Positions 19,369 through 28,412 of a DNA stretch of 43,690 bases are shown in pieces. Location: IMG/VR virus record IMGVR_UViG_3300028045_000033, positions 1 through 43,690 of that record; one strand, written 5' to 3'. Source of the DNA: a virus. Positions within the stretch are counted from its first letter, which is position 1. Each line of letters opens with the position of its first letter. The notes under the pieces are model-generated. The model made no database searches, was not told the DNA's origin, and saw nothing but the letters and a program-made list of their open reading frames with translations. Position numbers and translations under genes: made by a program.

Positions 19369-20940
19369 TTGTCTAATAATGATATTTCAGCCAGAATACG
19401 AACCGGATCTAAACTAAACATCAAATACGCTGTACAAAACTTAATCGATATATACAAAGATAACTGGGATTATATCATTGATAGTGAGTTACAGGATCAA
19501 GTCGACCAAGAAACATACGACAAATACTATTGGTTAATAACTAAAGAGTTAAACATACTTAAACGAGTTACTAACGACCTATCTTTAATCTATAAAGAAC
19601 CACCAGAACGCAAGGCAATTATACCAACCCAAAATGAAGGTGATACAACCCAGAGTGAAGGTGAACCAAAAGAGGTTGTAGATAAGAACTATGATGCTAG
19701 CCAAAAGGATGTGTCAAAAGACTTAGTATTACAGAACATCAATAAATACACCAACCTCGTTAATCACACACTACTGAAAGTCACATATCGTGATGGCAAA
19801 TTAGACTATGACCAAATCAACTTCAATAATGCTGAGATATTCAGTAGCAAAAACGATTGGATGCGTGTTGTAGCAGTAAAGCACTATTTCGGGTATAAGT
19901 TTCCAGGTGAACAGCAACACACCAATAAGACATCGTTAAAACTGGCAGATGGTGAAGGGCTTGCGGTTGGTACAGTGCAGAACTACACAGAGTCTAAAAT
20001 ATGGGTTATTGAAGATATCAACTCCGCTGGTATTATTGAAAATGATGAGTATGAATCTCTACAGGGTGGTTATATATACACTGTCAAGACTGTTGGTGAC
20101 CGTGAAGTTATATTAAGCAAAGAGGAGATAGTATACAAAGATACCGACGGTAATGCAATACTTCCATTTGTCCTATATAATAAATCATATCCAGTCGATA
20201 ACATACTGGACTTCACTAGTGGTAATGATCTGCGTGACCTCAATATAAACGTAGCTATTATGATGATATGGATTAACTCACTTGTTAAATATCAGTCATT
20301 TAAGCAACTTGTATTCAACACCGACATGCCAGATAACATTACAGATATGAAGCTTGGTCCGGCTGATGCTATTGTTAATCCTACGCGTGAGGGTAACGGC
20401 AACGTACAGGTATTAGACCTACAGGCCAAAGTCATGGAGTTGTATGATCTTGTTAAGAATCGTATTATGACAACCCTATCCGGATATGGTGTATCCCCTG
20501 ATAACTTCAGTATGAGTGCTAGCCCTACAAGCGGATTTGCTCTGATGATTAGTAATATGGGTAAACTAGAAAGCAGACAGGCTCAATTACCAACGTACGC
20601 AATGGGTGAAAAGAAGATATTTGAAATAGAGCGTATCATATGGAACTATCACAAGACTGATAAAAAGATTAATGAGAATGCAGAACTTCAGGTTGATTTC
20701 ATAGAACCAGAGTTTCCACAAACCCCCGAAGAGGAGACCAAGGAAGCTGAGTTTGAACTAATGCACAATCTTACTACAGAGATTGATCTACTAATGAAAA
20801 AGAATCCAGATCTTACAGAGGAGCAAGCCAAAGCCAAATGGCTAAGCAATAAAGCTGTAAATGATACTACAGACCAAGCCGAAGAGGAGTTTACACAACC
20901 TGGTGGACAACCAAAGGAACCTGTAACAGATAATGAGTAA
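19369..20940 (+). CDS. Portal protein
   Basis: 523 residues from TTG 19369, with AAGGAG seven bases upstream. Position right after terminase, length, and segments typical of SPP1 gp6-like portals: IYKDNWDYII and IYKEPPERKAI near the start, LDFTSGNDLRDLNI and MIWINSLVKYQSFKQLV in the clip/wing region, and a Gln/Glu-rich C-terminus. It forms the dodecameric ring at the capsid vertex. The TTG start may lower portal yield relative to capsid. Confidence 0.85.
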   Translation: MSNNDISARIRTGSKLNIKYAVQNLIDIYKDNWDYIIDSELQDQVDQETYDKYYWLITKELNILKRVTNDLSLIYKEPPERKAIIPTQNEGDTTQSEGEPKEVVDKNYDASQKDVSKDLVLQNINKYTNLVNHTLLKVTYRDGKLDYDQINFNNAEIFSSKNDWMRVVAVKHYFGYKFPGEQQHTNKTSLKLADGEGLAVGTVQNYTESKIWVIEDINSAGIIENDEYESLQGGYIYTVKTVGDREVILSKEEIVYKDTDGNAILPFVLYNKSYPVDNILDFTSGNDLRDLNINVAIMMIWINSLVKYQSFKQLVFNTDMPDNITDMKLGPADAIVNPTREGNGNVQVLDLQAKVMELYDLVKNRIMTTLSGYGVSPDNFSMSASPTSGFALMISNMGKLESRQAQLPTYAMGEKKIFEIERIIWNYHKTDKKINENAELQVDFIEPEFPQTPEEETKEAEFELMHNLTTEIDLLMKKNPDLTEEQAKAKWLSNKAVNDTTDQAEEEFTQPGGQPKEPVTDNE

Positions 20941-21253
20941 CATAGCAGAGCAAGACATTAAACAAACGAGACGGACTGAAGATAAGGCCGTAAATAGTGC
21001 TGATGATATGATGTCTATATTTGCCCTTAATATTGGTCAACTACTTAAAAAGGGAGATGCTGATATAACACTAATTAAGCATGAAGTAGAGAATGCCTTA
21101 AATGAAGCGGGGTTTGATGAAACTATAAACGGTGTTACTAATCAAGATTATCAGGAATTAATCAACCAAAGTCATACGTTATATACAAAGATAACAGGTG
21201 ATAAAAACATAGTGATAACAGATGAAGAAGTTAACGGACCAGAGAACACTTGA
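20933..21253 (+). CDS. Hypothetical protein between portal and MuF-like gene
   Basis: 106 residues, acidic, helical. Starts within the portal stop (ATGAGTAA). No motif recognised; its place suggests a small head-assembly or ejected protein. It overlaps the next gene by 32 bases if that gene starts at 21222. Confidence 0.6.
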   Translation: MSNIAEQDIKQTRRTEDKAVNSADDMMSIFALNIGQLLKKGDADITLIKHEVENALNEAGFDETINGVTNQDYQELINQSHTLYTKITGDKNIVITDEEVNGPENT

Positions 21254-21737
21254 CAAGGGTAAGTTTCAAACTATGAAAGATACTATAGTTTCGAGATTTA
21301 CACAGCTTGTATATAATACGCGTCAGGGTGTAGTACCGCCAAAGGTTGCTAAATCATCACTAATAAACGAGATACGCAAGACTAAAAATAATCTCAAAAC
21401 TGAAATAGGTACAAGGATTAATGGGTTTAAGCAGTTAGCCCGTAATGAGTACGCCAGAGTATTAGGTATCGAAAAGTTTCAATATGTTGGTCCCATAGAT
21501 GCAAAGACACGTGATTTTTGTAAGCATCATACAGGTGAGGTCAAAACTAAAGCCGAATGGGATAGTTTAGATAACGGCCAAAAGAATCCAGTAAGCGTAT
21601 ATCGTGGTGGTTATAATTGCCGTCATTCATTGGTGGGTGTAAGGGATATTGCTAGTGATATATTAGAAGCGGCAGCGGTTGCAACTATCGCAAAGGCTGT
21701 TATATCCGAAAAAGAAGAGACTCAAGATGTCATTTAA
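21222..21737 (+). CDS. MuF/SPP1 gp7-like head morphogenesis protein
   Basis: 171 residues. The C-terminal half carries the family signature: YVGPIDAKTRDFCKHHTGEV, EWDSLDNGQ and GGYNCRHSLVGV, where NCRH and the upstream Cys/His residues are conserved. Such minor capsid proteins bind the portal and may be ejected. The start is uncertain: ATG 21222 lacks a strong ribosome site and ATG 21273 is the alternative. Confidence 0.78.
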   Translation: MKKLTDQRTLDKGKFQTMKDTIVSRFTQLVYNTRQGVVPPKVAKSSLINEIRKTKNNLKTEIGTRINGFKQLARNEYARVLGIEKFQYVGPIDAKTRDFCKHHTGEVKTKAEWDSLDNGQKNPVSVYRGGYNCRHSLVGVRDIASDILEAAAVATIAKAVISEKEETQDVI

Positions 21738-22155
21738 AATTAAAATAAAGACTATGGAAATTGAAAAGCGTATTAAAGCGTTACGTAAGTTTGATACTGT
21801 AGTACTTAATTCGGCAAAGAGAGCAAAGAAGCTTATAACACAAAACTGGGATAAGGGCAAAGGCGCAGACGGTAATAAAATGCCAAAGCTAACTGCAAAA
21901 TATAGAGAATATAAATCAAAGAAGGGACGTAAACCAATCAGGGATTTATTATTTATGTCAACTATGAGAGCTTCCTTAATGGCAATACGTAAAAAGGTTA
22001 ATTATTATGTATTGACTTTTATTGGTGGTGGTGAAACTGATAAGGCATTAGGAAACGTCAAACATGCACCAAATATGATGCTCCCTATATCTGATAAAAT
22101 AAATCAAAGGGTACAGCGGTTTGCATTTGATTTGTATAATAAAATAAAGGGTTAA
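21727..22155 (+). CDS. HK97 gp10-like/virion morphogenesis protein
   Basis: 142 residues. NWDKGKGADGNKMPKLTAKYREYKSKKGRKPIRDLLFMSTMRASL is the signature segment of gp10-like or phage virion morphogenesis (tail completion) proteins: W, GKG, YxxxK, DL, TG-like, M. The N-terminus is a basic helix. It starts inside the end of the MuF-like gene. It likely acts at the head-tail joint. Confidence 0.65.
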   Translation: MSFKIKIKTMEIEKRIKALRKFDTVVLNSAKRAKKLITQNWDKGKGADGNKMPKLTAKYREYKSKKGRKPIRDLLFMSTMRASLMAIRKKVNYYVLTFIGGGETDKALGNVKHAPNMMLPISDKINQRVQRFAFDLYNKIKG

Positions 22156-22157
22156 TT

Positions 22158-22328
22158 ATGAAAGTAGTAAAAGTATTAGGTAGTGAACGAGTATATTTAA
22201 TGGATGACGGTAGCAAGATACCATTTGGAGAGCTTGGAAAAACTAGGCCAGTGGTAGGAAAACCAGTATTCGAAAAGCCTAAAAAGAAGCGTAAATATAA
22301 ACGCAAGAAAAAGGTAATTGAGGAATAG
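22158..22328 (+). CDS. Small basic protein
   Basis: 56 residues (MKVVKVLGSERVYLMDDGSK, ending with a Lys/Arg-rich KPKKKRKYKRKKK segment and VIEE). The basic tail may bind DNA or the capsid interior. It starts three bases after the previous stop and ends three bases before the next gene. Not recognised. Confidence 0.6.
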   Translation: MKVVKVLGSERVYLMDDGSKIPFGELGKTRPVVGKPVFEKPKKKRKYKRKKKVIEE

Positions 22329-22330
22329 TC

Positions 22331-23833
22331 ATGGCGTTAGGTGGTCCTGTACATGTAGCTAATCCGGCTAATAACCCAGTTAATACAAGAACACTTGATA
22401 GTAGTGGTAATCCGTATACCGATAGTAACGCTTTACCAATTAAAATAATTGGTAGTAGTGGTAATACAGCTGACGTCAACACTGAAGGGCAAATTCATGT
22501 TGTACAACGTGGTAAAGTAGATGTAAATAATAGTACAGCGGTTACATTATCGGCTGGCGGTGTATTTACGGGTTCATGGGTTGAAACATTAGATTATGCA
22601 GTTATCACAGTCTTAGTATATAGCAATGTTATAAGTAAAACAGACGGATTAGAAGTACAATTTTCATCAGATGGAACGAATGAGGATGGCTGTGATTTGT
22701 TTACAATTGCAGCTGAAACGGGTAAAACATTTTCATTTCAACCACAAGGTCAATATTATCGGATTAAATATACCAACGGTAGTACAATACAAGCTGAGTT
22801 TAGATTACAGTCAATCATAAAGAAGTCATATGTTAAGCCGTCAAGCCATAGAATACAAGATGAAATTAGTAGTCAGGACGATGCTGAACTAGTAAAATCC
22901 GCAATAACAGGGGAAGACCCTACTGGTACATGGAGAAACGTTAATACTACTCAGGACGGTGATTTATCAATATCCGACAATAGTAGTGGTTTATCAATAG
23001 CACAAGGACTAGTAACCGATACAACATTTATACATAAGTTTGGTAATGCACCTAATTTTGATTCTGCGGATAACGAAGTTACGGTTTGGGATGGTGCTAG
23101 TGATGGAGCATCATATGAAGCTATGAACTATACATGGTCAACGACTGCGGATATAGACAGTCTATCGTCAAGTAGTGCATCAGATACCCTTATAGATATT
23201 GAGATACAAGGACTTGATAGTAATTATAACGAAGTAATACAAACAATAACCCTTAATGGTCAAAGTAGAGTAGCATTGACTACTAATTTAATAAGAGTTT
23301 ACAGACTTACTAATATAGGTATGATTTCACTTGCGGGAGAATGTTTTTGTTATGTAGATGGTACTTTATCAGGTGGTGTACCAACAGATACAAGTACAAT
23401 TCGTGCTATTATATCGCAAGGCATAACAGCAAGTAATAATCAAACATTAATGTCAATATATACCGTACCCAGTGGATTACAGGGTTTTATGCGTGACTGG
23501 TACGCAACTATAGCAGGGGCAAATAAAACAAGTAACTACATGATAAGATTATACGCAAGACCATTTAATAGTGTTTTTCAATTAAAACATATTTCATCCA
23601 TAGGAGATCAAGGTACATCAGCATTTAAGCATAACTATATAGAGCCTGAAATATATGACGAAAAAACAGATTTAATGATGACGGTAGCAGCAACCGCGGC
23701 GGGTGTTACAGGTGCTGCATTTAGTTCAGGATTTGATTTAGTGTTAAAAACTCCGATAGCTATAACAGGCAATATATTACAAGAAAGTGGATTTCGTATA
23801 CTTCAAGAAAATGGAGACAGATTATTAAGATAG
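22331..23833 (+). CDS. Large virion surface protein
   Basis: 500 residues, low in Cys and rich in Ser, Thr, Asp and Gly, with extended beta character. DVNTEGQIHVVQRGKVDVNNSTAVTLSAGG to VFTGSWVETLDYAVITVLVYSN resembles beta-sandwich domains of phage decoration or fibre proteins, and the end NILQESGFRILQENGDRLLR resembles short terminal repeats found in fibres. It lies between neck genes and two further adhesin-like proteins, so a head fibre or vertex/collar spike is possible; a tail location is less supported by gene order. Confidence 0.6.
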   Translation: MALGGPVHVANPANNPVNTRTLDSSGNPYTDSNALPIKIIGSSGNTADVNTEGQIHVVQRGKVDVNNSTAVTLSAGGVFTGSWVETLDYAVITVLVYSNVISKTDGLEVQFSSDGTNEDGCDLFTIAAETGKTFSFQPQGQYYRIKYTNGSTIQAEFRLQSIIKKSYVKPSSHRIQDEISSQDDAELVKSAITGEDPTGTWRNVNTTQDGDLSISDNSSGLSIAQGLVTDTTFIHKFGNAPNFDSADNEVTVWDGASDGASYEAMNYTWSTTADIDSLSSSSASDTLIDIEIQGLDSNYNEVIQTITLNGQSRVALTTNLIRVYRLTNIGMISLAGECFCYVDGTLSGGVPTDTSTIRAIISQGITASNNQTLMSIYTVPSGLQGFMRDWYATIAGANKTSNYMIRLYARPFNSVFQLKHISSIGDQGTSAFKHNYIEPEIYDEKTDLMMTVAATAAGVTGAAFSSGFDLVLKTPIAITGNILQESGFRILQENGDRLLR

Positions 23834-23842
23834 GATAAAACA

Positions 23843-24634
23843 ATGGCAGATGCAAAAATTACTCAATTAAATGAATTAGCGGCTACCCCTGATTCATCAG
23901 ATGTTATAGCTATAGTGGATGACCCCGCAGGAACTCCCGAAACTAAGAAAATAACTTATGCTAACCTCGGTATTTCTTTGAATACTACACATAGAAGTTC
24001 GGACGGTACAGACCATGCAAATGTTGTATTAAATGATACTCACAGGGGTTCAGATGGTTCAGACCATACATTTATAGACCAAGATATAACAATTGGTGCA
24101 AGCCCAACTCTTGACGGTGCTAATATTACTGGAGTAGTAAGTGCAATAACATACTTCTTTCAGGCGGATATGTTTGAAAACCCTAACAATGCGGATTGGA
24201 CGGTTAATTCATTAGCCGGAGCATTGGCAGATACTAATAATGCAGCATTAATAGTAAGGCAAATGGCAGATGCTACAGAGAGTGGTTTTGGATTTACTGT
24301 TTATGTACCTACTGGAGCAACTAATATAGTTTTTGACATAGTTTCAAGGTCAGAGGATGGTACTAGTGGTAATGCTCTACCGAAATTATATGTAAGGGAA
24401 ATATCAGATAATGCAGCTGTAGAGTCATGGAGTGCGGGTACTAATTTAACAGCGGTTGCAATGCCAGCAAACGAAAACTTTCAATTTGATACCCAAAGTA
24501 TAGCACTTAGTACACTAGGCATGACGGCGGGTAATATATCACAATTTGAGTTTACGCGTGATGGTGCAAACGGTAGTGATACTCTAAACGGTGCGATATG
24601 GACACTATTAAGCATAAGGGTAAGATTTACATAA
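23843..24634 (+). CDS. Fibre-like protein
   Basis: 263 residues. The first 45 (ITQLNELAATPDSSDVIAIVDDPAGTPETKKITYANLG) match the widespread N-terminal attachment module of phage fibres and structural proteins. A repeat HRSSDGTDHANVVLNDTHRGSDGSDH follows, then a beta-sandwich C-terminal domain. It would assemble on the virion surface, perhaps with the neighbour at 22331. Confidence 0.65.
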   Translation: MADAKITQLNELAATPDSSDVIAIVDDPAGTPETKKITYANLGISLNTTHRSSDGTDHANVVLNDTHRGSDGSDHTFIDQDITIGASPTLDGANITGVVSAITYFFQADMFENPNNADWTVNSLAGALADTNNAALIVRQMADATESGFGFTVYVPTGATNIVFDIVSRSEDGTSGNALPKLYVREISDNAAVESWSAGTNLTAVAMPANENFQFDTQSIALSTLGMTAGNISQFEFTRDGANGSDTLNGAIWTLLSIRVRFT

Positions 24635-25288
24635 ATGGCTTCAATAACAATGGCTTCTACAAGTCGGTTAAGGGTTGAAAGTGCAATCGGTACTACATCA
24701 TCAGGTACGACTATTTGTTTATGGGTTATACCTTCGGCCTTATCCACTAGTACAAACCTAAGAATGTGGTTGATGTCAAATAAGTGTGTAGGATCAAATA
24801 CGAATACATCTGGAGATATAAGAGTTATTGACCTAGGTGGGACAGTGTTTCAAACCGTTACTGATTCGTCAACACTAACAATAGGTACACCAACATTTAT
24901 ATCATTAAGCATAAGCGGTTCAACAGTAACTTTAGGAGTAAACGGGGTTAATGTTGATTCGGATTCGGTTACAACTTTAGTATCAGATACGGGTTTTCAT
25001 ATTGGTGAAACTACAAACGCATTACCAGGAGAATACGGGAGTATTAGAGTTTTTAATAGAGAATTATCACAGGTAGAAATTAACACAATATATACCACAC
25101 AAGGCAGAGACGGAATTGTAGAAGATCAAGTATATAGGGTTGATGGTACCGAAGTATCACAGGGTGATACTATATCAACTAACACATTAAAAAATATAAT
25201 GGATACATCAGATTCACTAGTAGTATCTAATACTATAGTAGGTGGTAACGGACTTATCCCAGTAGGGTATAGAAGGAGAATAGCATAA
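24635..25288 (+). CDS. LamG/ConA-like lectin-fold protein
   Basis: 217 residues. SLSISGSTVTLGVNGVNVDSDSV and FHIGETTNALPGEYGSIRVFNRELSQVEINTIY match the beta-jelly-roll and closing helix segment of laminin-G-like domains. Probably binds glycans. A related protein is at 37857. AAGGGTAAG upstream at long spacing and direct abutment to the previous stop suggest coupled translation. Confidence 0.7.
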   Translation: MASITMASTSRLRVESAIGTTSSGTTICLWVIPSALSTSTNLRMWLMSNKCVGSNTNTSGDIRVIDLGGTVFQTVTDSSTLTIGTPTFISLSISGSTVTLGVNGVNVDSDSVTTLVSDTGFHIGETTNALPGEYGSIRVFNRELSQVEINTIYTTQGRDGIVEDQVYRVDGTEVSQGDTISTNTLKNIMDTSDSLVVSNTIVGGNGLIPVGYRRRIA

Positions 25289-25581
25289 TGCCAGTCTTAG
25301 CAAAAAATAATGTAACAAAAAATTATAATAATTGGAGAATTAAAGAGTTTATAGTTCTTTATGATGAATATAAAATTAAAATAGTATATGGTATTAGTGC
25401 TAACTTAGGTAATAAATATGAATACCAAAGTATATCTAGAACAACAATAGAAGGTGAAGACTTTGCAAAAATAGCATTTTCGATATGTTCGGGTGAATTA
25501 AGCTTAAAAGATAATATTAAAAAAGCATTATATCAATACCTTATTGATAAAGGATTGATTGACAACAATAAAATAGATTAA
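25288..25581 (+). CDS. Hypothetical protein
   Basis: 97 residues, basic, with a beta-strand core (EFIVLYDEYKIKIVYGISAN) and helical end. It starts on the last base of the lectin-like gene with AAGGAGAA upstream. Function not recognised. Confidence 0.6.
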   Translation: MPVLAKNNVTKNYNNWRIKEFIVLYDEYKIKIVYGISANLGNKYEYQSISRTTIEGEDFAKIAFSICSGELSLKDNIKKALYQYLIDKGLIDNNKID

Positions 25582-25584
25582 ATT

Positions 25585-26157
25585 ATGAGAAACATCAAAA
25601 CATTACGCGATATAGGCAAGGATAGAAACTGTCTTATTATTGGCGGTGGTCATAGTGTCAATAATCTTGAACTATCCGCAATACCGCGCAATATGTATGT
25701 TATCGTTACTAATAACCACATGTTACCACATGCTAATATGATAGTTTATTACGATAAGGATATGAGAGACTATTTTAATAAGACCAAGATAATGCCGAAT
25801 CAGCTATTAGTGGGATTTAAACACAGCGATAAAATAGACCATACAAGTAATAATTGTACTCACTATTTCAACTATGAAAGCATGGTATTTGGTGATAGTG
25901 GGTTTCATGCCTTACAGTTTGCCGATCAGGTATTTGGGTTTAACAATATCTATTTGTCTGGTTATGACTATTCGGTTAAGGGCGATAGTTACCATTATAA
26001 CGAGGATAAAAGCAATAAGACAAAGCAAGACAGATTTATAACATGGAGTATAGGGAAGGTCCTCAATCAATACAATGATATTGAGTGGAAAAACAACATA
26101 TTTAACTGTAATCGTAACAGCGCATTAGACATCTTTAAATATGGGTTACCCTATTGA
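25585..26157 (+). CDS. Sialyltransferase/DUF115-like glycosyltransferase
   Basis: 190 residues. NCLIIGGGHSVNNLELSAIP opens a Rossmann-like nucleotide-sugar fold; VIVTNNHMLPHANMIVYYDKDM follows; the second half has DSGFHALQFADQVFGFNNIYLSGYDY and HYNEDKS. The SGFHAL to GYDY segment parallels PSTGFACI to TGFDF in the GT29-like protein at 13226, so the two may share a fold. Alternatives are MptE/DUF115-like proteins. Its location among fibre genes suggests it may act on a virion protein. Confidence 0.55.
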   Translation: MRNIKTLRDIGKDRNCLIIGGGHSVNNLELSAIPRNMYVIVTNNHMLPHANMIVYYDKDMRDYFNKTKIMPNQLLVGFKHSDKIDHTSNNCTHYFNYESMVFGDSGFHALQFADQVFGFNNIYLSGYDYSVKGDSYHYNEDKSNKTKQDRFITWSIGKVLNQYNDIEWKNNIFNCNRNSALDIFKYGLPY

Positions 26158-26182
26158 CTTTATGTGTGTATGGTATTATAAT
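26154..26182 (+). promoter_or_regulatory. Sigma-70 promoter for scaffold and capsid genes
   Basis: TTGACT (26154-26159), 17 bp, TATAAT (26177-26182). It overlaps the stop of the preceding gene and lies about 50 bases before the scaffold gene. Its last bases are part of a long palindrome. Confidence 0.88.
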
Positions 26183-26216
26183 TAAGTTAACGTTAACTTA
26201 ATATAAGTTAATTAAC
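26181..26216. promoter_or_regulatory. 22-bp perfect palindrome and overlapping dyads at the capsid promoter start site
   Basis: Half-site ATTAAGTTAAC (26181-26191) is followed directly by its reverse complement (26192-26202). Overlapping it are AACTTA-ATA-TAAGTT (26195-26209) and the 10-bp palindrome GTTAATTAAC (26207-26216). The predicted mRNA start, about 26189, lies inside. As DNA it is an operator candidate; as RNA, TTAACTTA (26193-26200) and TAAGTTAA (26204-26211) form a 5' stem-loop before the AAGGAGGG ribosome site. Confidence 0.65.
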
Positions 26217-26230
26217 AAAGGAGGGCATGA

Positions 26231-26842
26231 ATGCCAGAAGAAACACCAATAGTAGAAACTGTTGAAAGTGCAGAGACAAAACAAGAACACCCTGGGTTAT
26301 CACATTTACCCGAGGAAGATCAAAAACTGATTATTGCATTACGTCAAGAATCAGCGGATAAACGCATCAAAGCAAAGGAAGCATTAAAAGAGCTTGAAAC
26401 ACTAAAAGAAGAAAAACGATTAGCAGATGAAAAGAAAATGGAAGAGGACGGAAAACTAAAGGAATTACTTGATGCAAAGGTAGAGGAATTAAAACAACTC
26501 TCACCACTAAAAGAAGAACACGATTCTATGAAGGATTATTTTACATCCAAATTAGAAGAAAAAATCAAAGATTTACCAGAGGTCCAAAAAGAGCTAGTAA
26601 TGTCTAATGATAAATTAAATGTAGCTCAAAAACTAGATTGGACTGAAAAACTATTAAACGAGGTTAACGGATTGAAGCCAACGCCCGACAGTGTACGCCC
26701 TGGCGGTGATGCACCAGATGAAAACATTGATATGAAAGACTATTTAGGCAAGGAAAATCAACATAAATTGGTGAACCTATCTAAAACAAATAGACCTTTA
26801 TATGATGCGATTATCAAAGAGAAAAACAAACTAAACATATAA
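26231..26842 (+). CDS. Capsid scaffolding protein
   Basis: 203 residues, Glu/Lys-rich and almost entirely helical from residue 30 to 140 (KRIKAKEALKELETLKEEKR and similar), with a more ordered C-terminus (DMKDYLGKENQHKLVNLSKTNRPLYD). It sits immediately before the major capsid gene, the standard place for SPP1/P22-type scaffolds that organise the prohead and then leave. Excellent ribosome site AAGGAGGG. Confidence 0.85.
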   Translation: MPEETPIVETVESAETKQEHPGLSHLPEEDQKLIIALRQESADKRIKAKEALKELETLKEEKRLADEKKMEEDGKLKELLDAKVEELKQLSPLKEEHDSMKDYFTSKLEEKIKDLPEVQKELVMSNDKLNVAQKLDWTEKLLNEVNGLKPTPDSVRPGGDAPDENIDMKDYLGKENQHKLVNLSKTNRPLYDAIIKEKNKLNI

Positions 26843-26854
26843 AGGAGATAGATT

Positions 26855-27862
26855 ATGTCTATTAAATATTCAAATTTTATCGACCCTGAAGTATTGGAAG
26901 GTATTGTCGGTGCTGATTTTCAGAACGAAGCCAAACTTATTACTTCAGGTGTTGTCAAAAAAGGCGGTACACCAAGTGAAGGTTCACAAATAGAGTGGAT
27001 TAAAGAAACATTATTCCAAACGGATGATACTGGTCAAACTGTAGGTGTTGACACCGAAATTGATCTTAAAAACAAGACTCAAACATCATATGCAATGCCT
27101 ATCGTATGGCGTGCTGATGGTGCTGAACTTGATGATATTAGCGAAGAAATTATGGCCAAACGTGGTGGTACTGATCTTGCTATTGAAGGTGCAACTACTG
27201 AGCTAGCCGGAGCTATTACAACTAAAGCAGGGCAGATGGTTGATACTGTAGGTATTAAGATTATAGATGGTTCTGCAAAATGGATTATCACTGATACTAA
27301 TAACTACAATAACGCTAATGGTAGCCAAGCCAATTTAGTCGACCTAGAACAAACTCGTTCACTACGTGGTGAAAAGGGTGTCAATTTTGAGGGTGGTTTC
27401 ATGATTATGCGTGGTGTTATGTATCACAAATTAGCGTCACTTGGTCTAGTTGCTGCAACTTCAAATACTATGGGTAACATGGCACAGGATGAAATTGTTC
27501 GTAGTGGTGTAGTTGGTTCTCTTTTGGGAATGAACATTCTACCTACTGACAAAATTGCCCTTGAAGCTGGTGGTACTGACCATCTAATCCACTTTATTGA
27601 GCGTGGTGCGCTTAATATGAAATTAAGTGGTGCACCTTCTATTGACCCAGTTATTAGAGCTACTCGGTCATTTAAAGATTCGATCAAATTCAAAGTTTCT
27701 TTGGGTGGTATTGTAAAAGGTCTATCATGGTCAGCTTCTAAAGTTAACCCTGCAACCATAACTAATACCGTCCTAGCAACTGGCACGAACTACGAACAAG
27801 CTGCAACGAACATTAAAAACGTTCCTATGGCTGTTGTACGTTTTGACGCGCCTACTTTCTAA
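26855..27862 (+). CDS. Major capsid protein
   Basis: 335 residues. Gene order (scaffold, capsid, small decoration protein, connectors), AAAGGAGA ribosome site and size support this. Features consistent with HK97-fold coats of the P22/SPP1-related group: FIDPEVLEGIVGADFQNEAKL at the N-terminus, SGVVKKGGTPSEGSQIEW, FMIMRGVMYHKLASLG and NILPTDKIAL. Base composition is slightly richer in G+C than neighbours, as expected for a highly translated gene. Confidence 0.88.
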   Translation: MSIKYSNFIDPEVLEGIVGADFQNEAKLITSGVVKKGGTPSEGSQIEWIKETLFQTDDTGQTVGVDTEIDLKNKTQTSYAMPIVWRADGAELDDISEEIMAKRGGTDLAIEGATTELAGAITTKAGQMVDTVGIKIIDGSAKWIITDTNNYNNANGSQANLVDLEQTRSLRGEKGVNFEGGFMIMRGVMYHKLASLGLVAATSNTMGNMAQDEIVRSGVVGSLLGMNILPTDKIALEAGGTDHLIHFIERGALNMKLSGAPSIDPVIRATRSFKDSIKFKVSLGGIVKGLSWSASKVNPATITNTVLATGTNYEQAATNIKNVPMAVVRFDAPTF

Positions 27863-27873
27863 GGAGTTATAAC

Positions 27874-28230
27874 ATGAGTGCAAATAATAGAATAGGTTAT
27901 TTACAAAAGGTTATTGCTTACACCGATACTACATCTGTTGATGTTGGTTTCTTACCCCCTAATTCTTACGTCACTGGCGTTAAAGTATTGGTAACAACTG
28001 ACTTCACCGATGGTGTTCTCGATGTTGGTAAAACTGGGACCGCTGCATATTACGCCGATGACGTTTCTTTAAATGGGACTGGTTCTAAATCAGTAACATC
28101 TACAAGCGCATGGGGTAACGTAGAATCCACAGCCGATCAAACAACTATCACAGCCATTGTGGTTGCTACTGGTACCGGACTTGCTGCCGGATCTGCCAAA
28201 CTAGTTGTTGAATACGCGTATATAGATTAA
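27874..28230 (+). CDS. Capsid decoration or minor head protein
   Basis: 118 residues, small, beta-rich, Gly/Thr/Ser-rich, almost no charged clusters (NSYVTGVKVLVTTDFTDGVLDVG). It is preceded by AAGGAG and follows the capsid gene directly, the common position of head decoration proteins. The family was not recognised by name. Confidence 0.65.
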   Translation: MSANNRIGYLQKVIAYTDTTSVDVGFLPPNSYVTGVKVLVTTDFTDGVLDVGKTGTAAYYADDVSLNGTGSKSVTSTSAWGNVESTADQTTITAIVVATGTGLAAGSAKLVVEYAYID

Positions 28231-28412
28231 TGAGTCATAAAGCCCTATCAGCTGATGAGTTGTACAAGTCCTATAGGGCTTATGAAAAACAAATCGATAA
28301 ACAGGTTAAAGCGGGGGAGATTAGCAATAATCAAGCCCGTTTATACCTGAATAAAGCGCGGAAAAGTTACAAAGATCAAAATTACAATAAATATTTGAGT
28401 AGACTTAAATGA
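28230..28412 (+). CDS. Small basic helical protein
   Basis: 60 residues (SHKALSADELYKSYRAYEKQ then helical to the end), basic with many Tyr and Lys. Starts on the last base of the previous stop. Possibly a small head protein; unrecognised. Confidence 0.55.
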   Translation: MSHKALSADELYKSYRAYEKQIDKQVKAGEISNNQARLYLNKARKSYKDQNYNKYLSRLK

